From Verminephrobacter eiseniae EF01-2 (lineage in GTDB: Bacteria; Pseudomonadota; Gammaproteobacteria; Burkholderiales; Burkholderiaceae_C): a DNA stretch of 64,000 bases. A program made the position numbers and the translations under genes. Where the stretch lies: positions 4,576,501 through 4,640,500 of the forward strand of contig NC_008786.1 of NCBI RefSeq assembly GCF_000015565.1, written 5' to 3'. Shown here in pieces: positions 1-7,584 of the stretch. The stretch's first letter is position 1. The number at the start of each line of letters is the position of its first letter. The notes beneath the pieces are model-generated. The model saw only the letters and a program-made list of their open reading frames with translations. It was not told the DNA's origin and searched no databases.

Positions 1-1
1 G

Positions 2-586
2 CCGGGCGCCGCCCCCCTGAGCGTGGCCGACGCGCTGCGCCTGTGCGCCACCCCCCAGACCGGCAGCGAAGACGGGAGCCAGGCCATCGCCGCGCTGGCA
101 GAGCAAGCGCTGGACGCGCTGATGGCTGCCCGGGAACGCGAAGGCCAGCGCCTGGTGGACGCGCTGCTGGAGCGGCTGTGGCAATTGCGCAAACTGACAC
201 AGCAAGCCGCCCCGATGGTGCCGGCGCTGGTCGAGCAGCAGCGCCAGCGCTTTCTGGAGCGCTGGAAAGAAGCCATGGCGCTGACCGATGGCGCCACCTT
301 GCCCGAGGCGGCGCGCGAGCGCGCGCTGACGGAAGCCACGGCCTTTGCGCTGCGCATCGACGTAGCCGAAGAACTGACCCGGCTCGACGCGCACCTCGAT
401 GAAATCGAGCGCCTGCTGAAAAAGGGCGGCGAGGCAGGCAAACGCCTGGACTTCCTGATCCAGGAACTGCACCGCGAAGCCAACACCCTGGGCGCCAAAT
501 CCGCAGCGCTGGATCTGACCCGCATCAGCGTGGACATGAAGGTGCTGATCGAGCAAATGCGCGAGCAGGTGCAGAACATAGAGTGA
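2..586 (+). CDS. yicC: YicC/YloC family protein, C-terminal part
   Basis: This is the 3' part of yicC; the gene enters the window from the left in an open frame. YicC/YloC proteins are stress-associated endoribonucleases, about 290 residues long, so roughly the last two thirds is present. The visible part is a long helical segment rich in Glu, Arg and Leu. It ends in the family's typical C-terminus, with a DFLIQELHREANTLGAKS segment followed by DLTRISVDMKVLIEQMREQ. The last codons and the stop codon lie inside a 27-bp direct repeat that recurs at 19855-19881, so the 3' end of this gene is the attachment site of the adjacent island. Integration leaves the reading frame intact. The family assignment is from remembered conserved motifs and is considered firm. 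Confidence 0.9.
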   Translation, partial: PGAAPLSVADALRLCATPQTGSEDGSQAIAALAEQALDALMAAREREGQRLVDALLERLWQLRKLTQQAAPMVPALVEQQRQRFLERWKEAMALTDGATLPEAARERALTEATAFALRIDVAEELTRLDAHLDEIERLLKKGGEAGKRLDFLIQELHREANTLGAKSAALDLTRISVDMKVLIEQMREQVQNIE

Positions 587-592
587 GGTTTC
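566..592 (+). repeat. attL-like direct repeat at the yicC 3' end
   Basis: These 27 bases cover the last codons and stop of yicC and match 19855-19881 with only two mismatches. Both copies contain CAGGTGCA, then AACATAGAGTGA, then GTTTC. A tyrosine integrase gene starts 204 bp downstream. This is the arrangement of an island integrated by site-specific recombination into a gene's 3' end. Confidence 0.8.
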
Positions 593-691
593 AGGGCGGC
601 ACATGCCATCCGAAAACCCCTTGAAAATCAGTTGGTTAGCGTGGCTTTGGATGTCATGAGGTAGCAAGCGATTTCAGCGTAGCGCACGATT

Positions 692-766
692 CCTGTGGGG
701 TAAATCGTGGGGTAAATGGACTGCCCCCACGACTTCGGGACAGCGCCCGAATTTTTACCCCACAGG
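692..766. promoter_or_regulatory. Putative integrase arm-type binding sites
   Basis: GTGGGGTAAAT occurs twice as a direct repeat (695-705 and 707-717). Its inverse complement follows at 754-766, where 13 bases pair perfectly with 692-704. A 19-base block from this cluster, TGTGGGGTAAATCGTGGGG at 694-712, recurs exactly at 19773-19791 near the other end of the island. Short repeats inside both attachment ends and next to the integrase gene are characteristic of arm-type sites. The same repeats could also serve integrase autoregulation. Confidence 0.55.
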
Positions 767-796
767 TTCCTCGTAAATCGCTGTGGAGATCGCGCT

Positions 797-2056
797 ATGA
801 CTGAGACTGAACGCGTCACCGACAAGACGCTGCGGGCCTGGCTCAACACCGGCCCCGTGGACCGTGGCATCGGTGGCGGCCTGACCTTCGTGGCCACCGC
901 CGCCGGAGCACTCAAGGGCCAAGCTTCCTGGATTCTTCGCTACCGCTTCGGCGGCGGCGCCCGAGAGAAGGTGCTCGGCCGCTACCCAGACCTGTCGCTC
1001 AAGGACGCCCGTGAAGCGACGCGCCAGAACCGGGCACGCATCCAGCAGGGCGTGGACGTGGCCGCCGAGAAGCGCGCAGAGCGGCTCAAGGCCCATGAAC
1101 AGGTCGCCGTGGCCGCCCTCGCGCAAGCCTGGTATGACCGCCACATCGCCAAGACCTACAAACACCCCGAGGTCGTGCTTCGCGTCATCCGCCGCCACAT
1201 CGAGCCGGCGATCGGCAAGCTGGGCGTGACGGAGGTCCGGCCGCTGCACATCGACAAGGTGCTCACCCGCATCCTCGATGCAGGCACGCCGACCGTGGCC
1301 AACGATGCGCTGCGCCACCTCTTCCGCATGTTCCACTTCGCCGTGAAGCGCCGCTGGATCGATGCCAACCCGGTCTCTGGCTTCGAGATCTCCGACGCAG
1401 GCGGCTTCGAAGTCTCAAGACAGCGCTGGCTGAACCGCGAGGAACTTGCCGCATTCGCCAAGGCCATGCAGGACACGCCCAACTTCGGTCGCCAGAACGA
1501 GCTGGCCGTGTGGCTGCTGCTCGCCCTGTGCGTGCGCAAGATGGAGTTGCTGTCGGCCCGGTGGACCGAGTTCGACCTGGAGCGTGGCGTCTGGTCGCTG
1601 CACCCGTCGCGCACGAAGATGAACCAGTCCATCGACATCCCGCTCGCGGCGCCGGTCCTGCGGTGGCTGGAGGAGGTCCAAGTGTTCTCGTGCAACAGCG
1701 AGTACCTGTTCCCGCCGCGCCGGCTGATCCACATGAAGGGAGGTGTGCCGAGGCGGAACCGCTTCGGCCACATCAGCCCGGACACGCTGAACGTCGCGTT
1801 GCTCCGCCTGCCGCTGGACGACATCGAGCACTTCACCGTGCATGACATGCGCCGCACGGCTCGCACCCACATGGCCGCACTGGGCGTGGACCGCTTCGTC
1901 GCGGAGCGGGCGCTGAACCACAAGGTCCGCGATGTCGAGGGCGTCTACAACCAGTACGACTACTTCGACGAGCGCAAGGTGGCGTTGGATCGATGGGCGC
2001 AACTGCTGGAGAAAGTCTCCTCCTCTTTCAAAGAGTGCGGCACCACCGCCAGGTAA
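797..2056 (+). CDS. Tyrosine-type site-specific integrase (island 1)
   Basis: This is a 419-residue phage/island integrase (tyrosine recombinase) presumed to insert and excise the island at the yicC 3' end. The N-terminal DUF4102-like arm-binding part contains the signature with LGRYPDLSLKDARE. A core-binding SAM-like domain covers about residues 100-190 and a catalytic domain follows. Visible catalytic residues are Arg247 (CVRKMELL), His349 and Arg352 (HDMRR), His375 (LNHK) and Tyr384 (VYNQYDY). The ATG at 797 was chosen over an upstream in-frame one because the homologous integrase remnant at 20086 begins at the same place and upstream codons overlap the repeated arm sites. The gene reads into the island, as is usual. 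Confidence 0.93.
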   Translation: MTETERVTDKTLRAWLNTGPVDRGIGGGLTFVATAAGALKGQASWILRYRFGGGAREKVLGRYPDLSLKDAREATRQNRARIQQGVDVAAEKRAERLKAHEQVAVAALAQAWYDRHIAKTYKHPEVVLRVIRRHIEPAIGKLGVTEVRPLHIDKVLTRILDAGTPTVANDALRHLFRMFHFAVKRRWIDANPVSGFEISDAGGFEVSRQRWLNREELAAFAKAMQDTPNFGRQNELAVWLLLALCVRKMELLSARWTEFDLERGVWSLHPSRTKMNQSIDIPLAAPVLRWLEEVQVFSCNSEYLFPPRRLIHMKGGVPRRNRFGHISPDTLNVALLRLPLDDIEHFTVHDMRRTARTHMAALGVDRFVAERALNHKVRDVEGVYNQYDYFDERKVALDRWAQLLEKVSSSFKECGTTAR

Positions 2057-2108
2057 GTACCAAAGTAGTGTCACTTACTTGGCAGAAGACGCGTTGAGGA
2101 CCAGAAAA

Positions 2109-2420
2109 ATGACTTTTGCACTGGCGACCGCCAACGATATCCTCCTGACCGTGGGCCAGCGTCTGCGCTTGCAGCGATTGGCTCAAGGGCTCCCCCAACG
2201 CGAATTGGTGCAGATGGCTGGCCTGTCGCTGGGAGCGCTGCGCACATTGGAAAGCAGCGGCCAGTGCTCACTGGAAACGGTGGCTCGCGTGGTCCAGTCA
2301 CTGGGACTGGTGGATGAGTTGGAACACCTGTTCGTGCTCAAACGTCAATCCATCGCACAGATGGAGAGGGCCGAACTTGCCACCCAGCGACAGCGAGCGC
2401 CGCGCCAAAAGCGTCCGTAG
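2109..2420 (+). CDS. XRE-family helix-turn-helix regulator
   Basis: This 103-residue protein carries an XRE-like HTH at about residues 15-70, with QRLRLQRLAQGLPQRELVQMAG followed by LSLGALRTLESSG and a helix around the VARVVQSLG segment. The tail is basic. The shape resembles HipB-type or MqsA-like antitoxins, but no HipA-like partner follows, so a plain regulator of the island is as likely. The start at 2109 removes a non-homologous overlap with the integrase tail. It ends 105 bp upstream of the PIN toxin-antitoxin pair, beyond a separate AT-rich promoter region. Confidence 0.65.
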   Translation: MTFALATANDILLTVGQRLRLQRLAQGLPQRELVQMAGLSLGALRTLESSGQCSLETVARVVQSLGLVDELEHLFVLKRQSIAQMERAELATQRQRAPRQKRP

Positions 2421-2435
2421 CCTGGCGCCGCCCCA

Positions 2436-2491
2436 GTCATTTCGTTTATGTCATTTCGTTTATTGCGATTTTTGTTTGTTTCGAATAAAAT
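2436..2491 (+). promoter_or_regulatory. Promoter with tandem 14-bp operator-like repeat for the PIN toxin pair
   Basis: A 14-base sequence, GTCATTTCGTTTAT, is repeated exactly twice head-to-tail (2436-2449 and 2450-2463). It leads into a sigma70-like promoter: TTGCGA at 2463-2468, a 17-base spacer, and TAAAAT at 2486-2491. The start codon of the antitoxin-like gene is at 2526, behind an AGGAAG ribosome binding site. The AT-rich stretch stands out in otherwise GC-rich DNA. The tandem repeat touching the -35 box suggests autorepression by the HTH antitoxin. Confidence 0.6.
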
Positions 2492-2525
2492 CACCCACAC
2501 CGTTCTTCAGATGCAGGAAGCCCCC

Positions 2526-2993
2526 ATGTCCACCGCTGCCCTTGTCAACGTGTCGCTGCCCGTCGAGCGTGAGGTGCAGGCCGCCCTGGAAGGACAGCGA
2601 GCCTTGGCCGCCTTCCTGGCCACGCGCGTGGAAACGCAGCAGATCCAGATTTTCGACGACAAGAACCAAGCCCATCGGGTGGAGCTGCCCACGTCCGCGC
2701 TGCGCCTGCTGGTGGACATCCTGGCGGAGCTCGCCGAAGGCAATGCCGTCAAGGTGGTGCCGGTCCATGCCGAACTCACGACCCAGGAGGCCGCCGACAT
2801 GCTCAATGTGTCCCGGCCACACTTGGTCAAGCTACTCGAAGAGGGTGCACTTCCCTTCCACAGGGCCGGCAAGCATCGGCGCGTCCGCTTTGTCGACCTG
2901 ATGCAGTTCAAGGCCCGGAGAGACCAAGCCAGCGAAGACGCCATGGCGGCGTTGGCGAAACAGGCTCAGGAACTGGGCATGGGCTACGAATGA
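2526..2993 (+). CDS. HTH (excisionase-type) antitoxin of a VapBC-like pair
   Basis: This is a 155-residue protein with an excisionase/MerR-like HTH at about residues 84-123 (TTQEAADMLNVSRPHLVKLLE, then a basic GKHRRVRF wing). The N-terminal part is helical with no recognised fold. Its last four bases overlap the start of the PIN-domain gene (ATGA), the tight coupling expected of toxin-antitoxin pairs. Pairs of this excisionase-type antitoxin with a PIN toxin are known (VapBC50-like). It probably binds and neutralises the PIN protein and represses the operon through the tandem repeat upstream. ATG 2526 has an AGGAAG site 6-7 bases upstream; an in-frame ATG at 2511 is possible. Confidence 0.75.
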   Translation: MSTAALVNVSLPVEREVQAALEGQRALAAFLATRVETQQIQIFDDKNQAHRVELPTSALRLLVDILAELAEGNAVKVVPVHAELTTQEAADMLNVSRPHLVKLLEEGALPFHRAGKHRRVRFVDLMQFKARRDQASEDAMAALAKQAQELGMGYE

Positions 2994-3565
2994 GGCAGTC
3001 GCCATTCACGGCCGTCTATGACGCATGCGTGTTGTACCCGGCGCCGTTACGGGACTTTCTCATGTGGCTGGGTCTTTCCGGCCGCTTCCGGGCACGTTGG
3101 AGTACGCAGATCCACGAGGAATGGAAACGCAACCTGCTGATCAACCGCCCGGATCTTCGCCCCGATCAGGTTGACCGCACATCGGCATTGATGGACCAGG
3201 CCATCCCGGATGGCTTGGTCTCGGATTACGAAGCGCTCATCGCCGGATTGCGCCTGCCAGACCCGGACGACTGCCATGTCCTGGCTGCGGCCATCCGTTG
3301 CGGCGCCAGCGTCATCGTGACCTTCAACGAAAAGGATTTTCCGCAGGCAGCGCTCGCGCCCTTCGGCATCGAGGCGCAGCATCCAGACCTTTTCATCGAC
3401 AACCTGTTCGACCTGGATGCGGCAGCAGTGGTATCGGCAGCGCAGAAGCAGCGGGCGCAGTTGAAGAGCCCGCCACTGGATGTGGATCGCTACCTCGACG
3501 CGTTGTTGCGACAAGGTCTGGTCCAGACCGTCAAGGCACTTTCGACCTATCGGACCATTCTCTGA
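2990..3565 (+). CDS. PIN-domain toxin (VapC-like ribonuclease)
   Basis: This is a 191-residue PIN-domain protein of the PF13470 type. The first acidic residue is Asp11 in VYDACVLYP, further conserved acids sit in DPDDCHVLAAA (about residues 84-95), and the TFNEKDFP segment (about 103-110) is typical of the family. PIN toxins are Mg-dependent RNases that usually cut tRNA or rRNA. The gene overlaps the antitoxin-like gene by 4 bp. The C-terminal 60 residues are extra helical sequence common in this longer PIN subfamily. The role may be stabilising the island or defence; the RNA target cannot be read from sequence. Confidence 0.8.
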   Translation: MRQSPFTAVYDACVLYPAPLRDFLMWLGLSGRFRARWSTQIHEEWKRNLLINRPDLRPDQVDRTSALMDQAIPDGLVSDYEALIAGLRLPDPDDCHVLAAAIRCGASVIVTFNEKDFPQAALAPFGIEAQHPDLFIDNLFDLDAAAVVSAAQKQRAQLKSPPLDVDRYLDALLRQGLVQTVKALSTYRTIL

Positions 3566-3634
3566 CGAACCCAACGAGGTTTGCCGACCACATGCCTGCT
3601 CATGGCAACCCGCACGAACAATCTGTGCGCGTGA

Positions 3635-4039
3635 TCAAAGCCGCCTGCAGCGGAACTGATGGTCGAGCACCAACAAAGCTTCGAGTTCATCGGGCACATC
3701 GATGCCTGCTCTTTCGCAGACCGCACGGAACGCCTCGAAGTGCCGTGATAGCGGCACACTCGGGCGCTTCATGCCGCACTCTCGGAAGTAGGCCACCAGC
3801 GCATGCGTGCGGGTACGCTGCACGTCGGCAGTGATGTCATCGAGCACGTCGATTCGCCACAGCGGGCTTTCCGCCATGAAATCGGCAGGAGGGACGAAAA
3901 CGGCTTCTCCAGCATTGCGGTCATAGTAGAAGCCTCGCAAAGCACATGGCGATGCCGACAGCACGCTCACCTCCTCTTCCGCCGGCACGTCAATGCCGGG
4001 GCTGAGCCAATAGCGGCTGCGGGGACTGGTTTCATTCAT
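3635..4039 (-). CDS. Hypothetical protein downstream of the second recombinase
   Basis: This 134-residue protein of unknown function begins MNETSPRSRYWL. The start at 4039 has a good AGGAACTC ribosome binding site; an upstream in-frame start would begin inside that site. The protein has no membrane segment or recognised motif. It is acidic in the middle and contains a LSRHFEAFRAVCERAGI helix near the end. It lies 36 bp downstream of the recombinase on the same strand, so the two are probably co-transcribed; such small partners often modulate recombination, but that is only inference from position. Confidence 0.55.
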   Translation of the reverse strand: MNETSPRSRYWLSPGIDVPAEEEVSVLSASPCALRGFYYDRNAGEAVFVPPADFMAESPLWRIDVLDDITADVQRTRTHALVAYFRECGMKRPSVPLSRHFEAFRAVCERAGIDVPDELEALLVLDHQFRCRRL

Positions 4040-4075
4040 GATGAGTTCCTTTCGGGGAGATGGACAAGGCATTGG

Positions 4076-5236
4076 TCAGAGAGCGTTCGGGCCGCAGTCA
4101 CGACGGTTGGGTTGCGTTGCAGACCTGGGTGTTTTGCCGAAGTACGCGTTCGTGATCTGCTTCCTGCCATGCCCCAGGTGCTCGGCGATCTGCTGTCGGG
4201 CTTGGTGGTCGAGGTCCGGATCGACAGGCGCGCCGCCGGCCACCGGAGGCCGCTGCCCTGTGATGGCTTCGTAGCCATCGGCCGCTCCCTGATGACGCAA
4301 GCCATGCGGAGTCACGCCCAGCCCGGCACGGGTGATGCCGTGACGCTCCATCACGTAGCGCAAATGCCGCATGGCCTGCTGCAGAGTCAAACGCGGATCG
4401 CTGACGCTCTCATGCACGCCCACCGTCACCCGGCGCGCATAGTCGATGGCAGCGAGCCGCTGCGCCGTATTGATGGCGACCATCCGCTCCCGGCCACCTT
4501 TGGTGCCCCGATGCGTGTCGAGATAGAAGGCGGCCAACTCACCGTCCTTGCCCGCCTGGGCGGCCGTGACGACATCTTCATGAGGTCGCAGCATCACGCT
4601 TTCCTTGAAGCGAAGATGGAAAGCCTGCATGAGCTTCAATGAGGCCGCCGCATGCACATCGTGTGCTTCAACCATCCGGATCACCGCGTCCGCTTCCACA
4701 CCCTGTGCGCGCCATGACTTATCGACGCCCGTCGCCAGCGAGCGCTGGTAGAGCCGCGCATCGTCGAAGTAGCAGCCAATCGGGCGCAACAGCCTCGGCT
4801 TGCCGATCCAGACGGTGAAGGTCTTCAGGAAGCTGAAGTAGGTCTGGATGGTCGCCGGGCTCATGCGTCCGGCCTTGGCTTCGGATTGCCAATGCGCCGT
4901 CACCACTTCCGCATGCCGGCCGCTGAAGGATCGCGGATCGAGCTTGAACTGCAGGGGCGGCTGACGGAGAAAGTCGAACAGCCAGTGGCAGAAGCGCTGG
5001 CGCTCGGCCATGGTCTTGTGGCTGACGCCCTTGTGCTTGCTGCTGTGGCGCCAGTTGTGTTCTCGCAAGAGCAGGTTCAGCACATACCGCCATCGTCTGG
5101 GCGACAAAGGCAATTCATGCAGTCCCGGTGGACCTCCTTGACCCAGGCCATGTCGACCAGGCTTGGGGCTGGTTGAGGGGGTGCAATCCCTGCGCCCAAT
5201 GGTTCGTTTCGCGTTCATGGTGTCGTGTTCCGTCAT
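4076..5236 (-). CDS. Second tyrosine recombinase, divergent from the island integrase
   Basis: This is a 386-residue tyrosine recombinase of the integrase type with its own SAM-like N-terminal domain (about residues 45-170, including KTMAERQRFCHWLFDFLRQ). The catalytic domain shows Arg in HLRFKESVML (about 211), HGLRHQGA (His-x-x-Arg, about 309), then HLGHGRKQITNAYFG with the second His and a candidate Tyr nucleophile. It is not closely related to the integrase at 797. The 37-bp gap and shared strand suggest an operon with the small gene downstream. It may belong to an older element nested in the island or resolve a circular intermediate. MTEHDTM offers two possible start codons. Confidence 0.82.
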   Translation of the reverse strand: MTEHDTMNAKRTIGRRDCTPSTSPKPGRHGLGQGGPPGLHELPLSPRRWRYVLNLLLREHNWRHSSKHKGVSHKTMAERQRFCHWLFDFLRQPPLQFKLDPRSFSGRHAEVVTAHWQSEAKAGRMSPATIQTYFSFLKTFTVWIGKPRLLRPIGCYFDDARLYQRSLATGVDKSWRAQGVEADAVIRMVEAHDVHAAASLKLMQAFHLRFKESVMLRPHEDVVTAAQAGKDGELAAFYLDTHRGTKGGRERMVAINTAQRLAAIDYARRVTVGVHESVSDPRLTLQQAMRHLRYVMERHGITRAGLGVTPHGLRHQGAADGYEAITGQRPPVAGGAPVDPDLDHQARQQIAEHLGHGRKQITNAYFGKTPRSATQPNRRDCGPNAL

Positions 5237-5263
5237 CGATGGAAGAGCCCTGGTTTCGCTGCA

Positions 5264-5596
5264 TCAGCGGGCTCCATGACCGATGCCATGCCAGTGGTTT
5301 GTGGCCATCGCCCATGCGGCAGCCACGCGGAGGTACGTAAAAGTGATCGCCGGCCAGCACGCGTCTTGCACGATGTGGCGTTCGCCGCAGCGAACCAGGT
5401 CCTCAAGGAACCCGAGGCAACCCCGGAGGCATGAATGACCTCCGGTGCGGTGCCCGAGCGGCACCGCGAACTCGTCCCCCATCGCCGGCCTGACTGGCAG
5501 CGCCCGTTCCGCGACGGGCACGCAAGCCGTTCCACGACGGCCATGCCGCCACACAGGGTGGAACAGGCAGGGCTGACAGGTGCGGGGCGTTGACAT
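5264..5596 (-). pseudogene. Possible HNH-endonuclease-like remnant
   Basis: This 110-codon frame contains MGDEFAVPL. That resembles the sequence just before the Cys-His-His core of small DUF968-like HNH nucleases. The expected core (a CRTHHREVHASG-type stretch) appears only partly and in another frame (…PEVIHASG…), as if indels had scrambled the gene. The ribosome binding site is weak. It reads away from the palindromic region. It could instead be noise in GC-rich DNA; call it a doubtful relic. Confidence 0.25.
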
Positions 5597-5735
5597 GGCG
5601 TCTTTCTACCTCTGGTTCCGGGCCACCAGAAACACTCCGTTCCGAGCACTCCCCGCTTGCCCCAGAAAGCACCCGCAGACGCCCCGGTAGTGTCACTGCA
5701 GATACGTTCGCGCTCCCCGAAGGAGGCGCCCCTGT

Positions 5736-5778
5736 CACTCCAGTGTCACCACATTCACCGCGCAGTGACACTGGAGTG
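5736..5778. repeat. Perfect 13-bp inverted repeat
   Basis: CACTCCAGTGTCA at 5736-5748 pairs perfectly with TGACACTGGAGTG at 5766-5778 across a 17-base spacer. The TGTCACT core also occurs at 5692-5698 and 5734-5740. It lies in the promoter region of the gene at 5860. A dimeric regulator's operator is the simplest explanation; a terminator is less likely because no T-tract follows. Confidence 0.6.
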
Positions 5779-5788
5779 CCAGCACAGA

Positions 5789-5808
5789 TCAACCATCGCG
5801 ATGGTTGA
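5789..5808. promoter_or_regulatory. Perfect 20-bp palindrome, likely operator
   Basis: TCAACCATCGCGATGGTTGA is a perfect self-complementary 20-mer, 51 bp upstream of the start codon at 5860 and 10 bp from the 13-bp inverted repeat. The position fits an operator overlapping the promoter of the membrane protein gene. The regulator is unknown. Confidence 0.6.
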
Positions 5809-5859
5809 CCACGCGCTCGCCCATGCGAACTTGCCCCATCACGACGAAAGGAGTCCGAG

Positions 5860-6387
5860 ATGAGCAAGTTCTGGTACGTCACCGGCGAACTGACCGAGGT
5901 GCAGCGCTACATCAATGTCCCCATGCGCTGGTGCGAACAATACCCTGCGCGCGAACGGCGAGAGTTCTGGCTGGCCCGGACCGATGGCATCGACCAGGAG
6001 GTGAAGCTCGTGGTCCACAGCCGCTCGATGCCCGCGCGGCGCGGTCACGAGGTCTGCGTGCTGTTGCTCGGCGAACTGGCCGTCGGTCTGGTGAACCTGA
6101 GCACCGGCCAGCGGGTCAACTTCATCGACGCTGACCCGCCACTACTGCTTCGCCGCTGCGATGTGCTGGCAGCGGTCGGCATCTTCGTCTCAGGCGCCAT
6201 CGTGGCTGCAAGCTGGGATGTGCGGAGCCTGCTGCTGACCGTTCCGTTCGGGTTGCTATACCTGCCCAGTAGAGTGCTTGGCCGGCTACTGTGGCGGACC
6301 CGGCTGCAAAGGCAGGTGGACCGTGGTTTGGACATGGCGCTGACCGCAGCATCAGCTGAACCGCCGCGCCTTTGGCGCGTCAAGTAG
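5860..6387 (+). CDS. Small membrane protein of unknown function
   Basis: This 175-residue protein has a soluble N-terminal half (about residues 1-95) followed by two hydrophobic segments (about 102-118 and 122-142) and a basic tail, predicted as a hairpin in the inner membrane. The start is well supported by AAAGGAG eight bases upstream. No family was recognised. The N-terminal part begins MSKFWYVTGELTEVQRYIN and has regularly spaced charged residues like a small beta-rich domain. It stands alone after two palindromic sites and before the Fic gene, so it may be separately regulated cargo of the island. A membrane effector in phage defence is possible but not shown. Confidence 0.6.
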   Translation: MSKFWYVTGELTEVQRYINVPMRWCEQYPARERREFWLARTDGIDQEVKLVVHSRSMPARRGHEVCVLLLGELAVGLVNLSTGQRVNFIDADPPLLLRRCDVLAAVGIFVSGAIVAASWDVRSLLLTVPFGLLYLPSRVLGRLLWRTRLQRQVDRGLDMALTAASAEPPRLWRVK

Positions 6388-6498
6388 TCGAGATTCGGGC
6401 GAACGGAACCATGAGCCCAGCGCCGGTTGCGATCTGATGAATCCCCTGAAGCTGTCGTCAAGGGAAAATTGGGTGTAATTGGATGTAGTATTGGCGCA

Positions 6499-7554
6499 AT
6501 GATTGCCGCCCATGCCATTCAGATCACCCCGGAGATCCTAAAGCTCATCGCCAGCATCGATGAGTTCAAGGGTGCCTGGCGTGCGCTCGGTACCCTGGCA
6601 CCGGACCGGCTCTCAGCCTTGCGCCGGGTGGCCACCATCGAGAGCATCGGTTCATCCACCCGCATCGAGGGCAGCAAACTGTCGGACCGGGAGGTCGCGC
6701 GCCTGCTGTCCAACCTGCAGATCAAGTCCTTCTCGACACGCGACGAGCAGGAAGTGGCCGGCTACGCCGAAGTCATGGAACTGGTGTTCTCATCCTGGCA
6801 GAACATCACGCTGACCGAGAACCACATCAAGCAATTGCACCGTGATCTGCTGACCTACAGCGAGAAGGACGCTTGGCACCGCGGCAACTACAAGACTTCC
6901 ACGAACAGCGTGGTCGCCTTCGATGAGGACGGCAAGCAGCTGGGTGTGGTGTTCGAAACCGCGACGCCCTTCGACACGCCCCGCCTGACAACCGAATTGG
7001 TCACCTGGTTCAACGAGGAGCGCGACGCGGCACGATTCCACCCCCTGCTGCTCATCGGCATCTGGGTCGTGGTCTTTCTGGAGATCCATCCCTTCCAAGA
7101 TGGCAACGGCCGCCTGAGCCGGGTGCTGACCACTTTGCTGCTGCTACAGGCTGGCTATGCCTACGTGCCTTACAGCTCACTCGAAAGCGTAATCGAGCAG
7201 AGCAAGGAAGCCTACTACCTGGCATTGCGGCAAACGCAAGGAACGATCCGGACCGAGTCTCCAAACTGGCAGCCCTGGCTGGTCTTCTTCCTACGGGCAC
7301 TCGCGGAACAGGTTCGTCGCCTCAACCGCAAGGTAGAGCGAGAAAAGATCGTACTCGCCACACTGCCCGAACTCTCGCTACAGATCGTCGAGTTCGCACG
7401 GGAGCATGGGCGCATCACCATGGGCGATGCGATCCGGTTGACTGACGGCAACCGCAACACGCTCAAACAGCACTTTCGATCATTGGTTGCGCATGGACAG
7501 CTTCGTCAGTACGGCAGTGGCCGAGGCGTCTGGTATGAACTAGGCAACGAATAG
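6499..7554 (+). CDS. Fic-domain protein with N-terminal inhibitory helix motif
   Basis: This is a 351-residue Fic/DOC-family protein. The catalytic motif HPFQDGNGRLSR begins at His197 and matches HPFx(D/E)GNGRxxR, so AMP-transferase or deAMPylase activity is expected. An N-terminal S-T-R-I-E-G motif (Ser53 to Gly58) fits the [S/T]xxxE[G/N] inhibitory helix of class II Fic proteins, where Glu blocks ATP gamma-phosphate binding. The C-terminal 80 residues look like a winged helix (ITMGDAIRLTDGNRNTLKQHF), as is common in this architecture. The ATG at 6499 is preferred over an upstream TTG. Its targets are unknown; it may act as a self-regulated toxin or regulator in the island. Confidence 0.85.
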   Translation: MIAAHAIQITPEILKLIASIDEFKGAWRALGTLAPDRLSALRRVATIESIGSSTRIEGSKLSDREVARLLSNLQIKSFSTRDEQEVAGYAEVMELVFSSWQNITLTENHIKQLHRDLLTYSEKDAWHRGNYKTSTNSVVAFDEDGKQLGVVFETATPFDTPRLTTELVTWFNEERDAARFHPLLLIGIWVVVFLEIHPFQDGNGRLSRVLTTLLLLQAGYAYVPYSSLESVIEQSKEAYYLALRQTQGTIRTESPNWQPWLVFFLRALAEQVRRLNRKVEREKIVLATLPELSLQIVEFAREHGRITMGDAIRLTDGNRNTLKQHFRSLVAHGQLRQYGSGRGVWYELGNE

Positions 7555-7584
7555 GCACGGGATTGCGGCACAGGCTTATAGACA

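Noticed and set aside
2448..2525. Upstream in-frame start for the antitoxin-like gene
   Set aside because: It would run through the tandem-repeat promoter; the ATG at 2526 has a good ribosome binding site.
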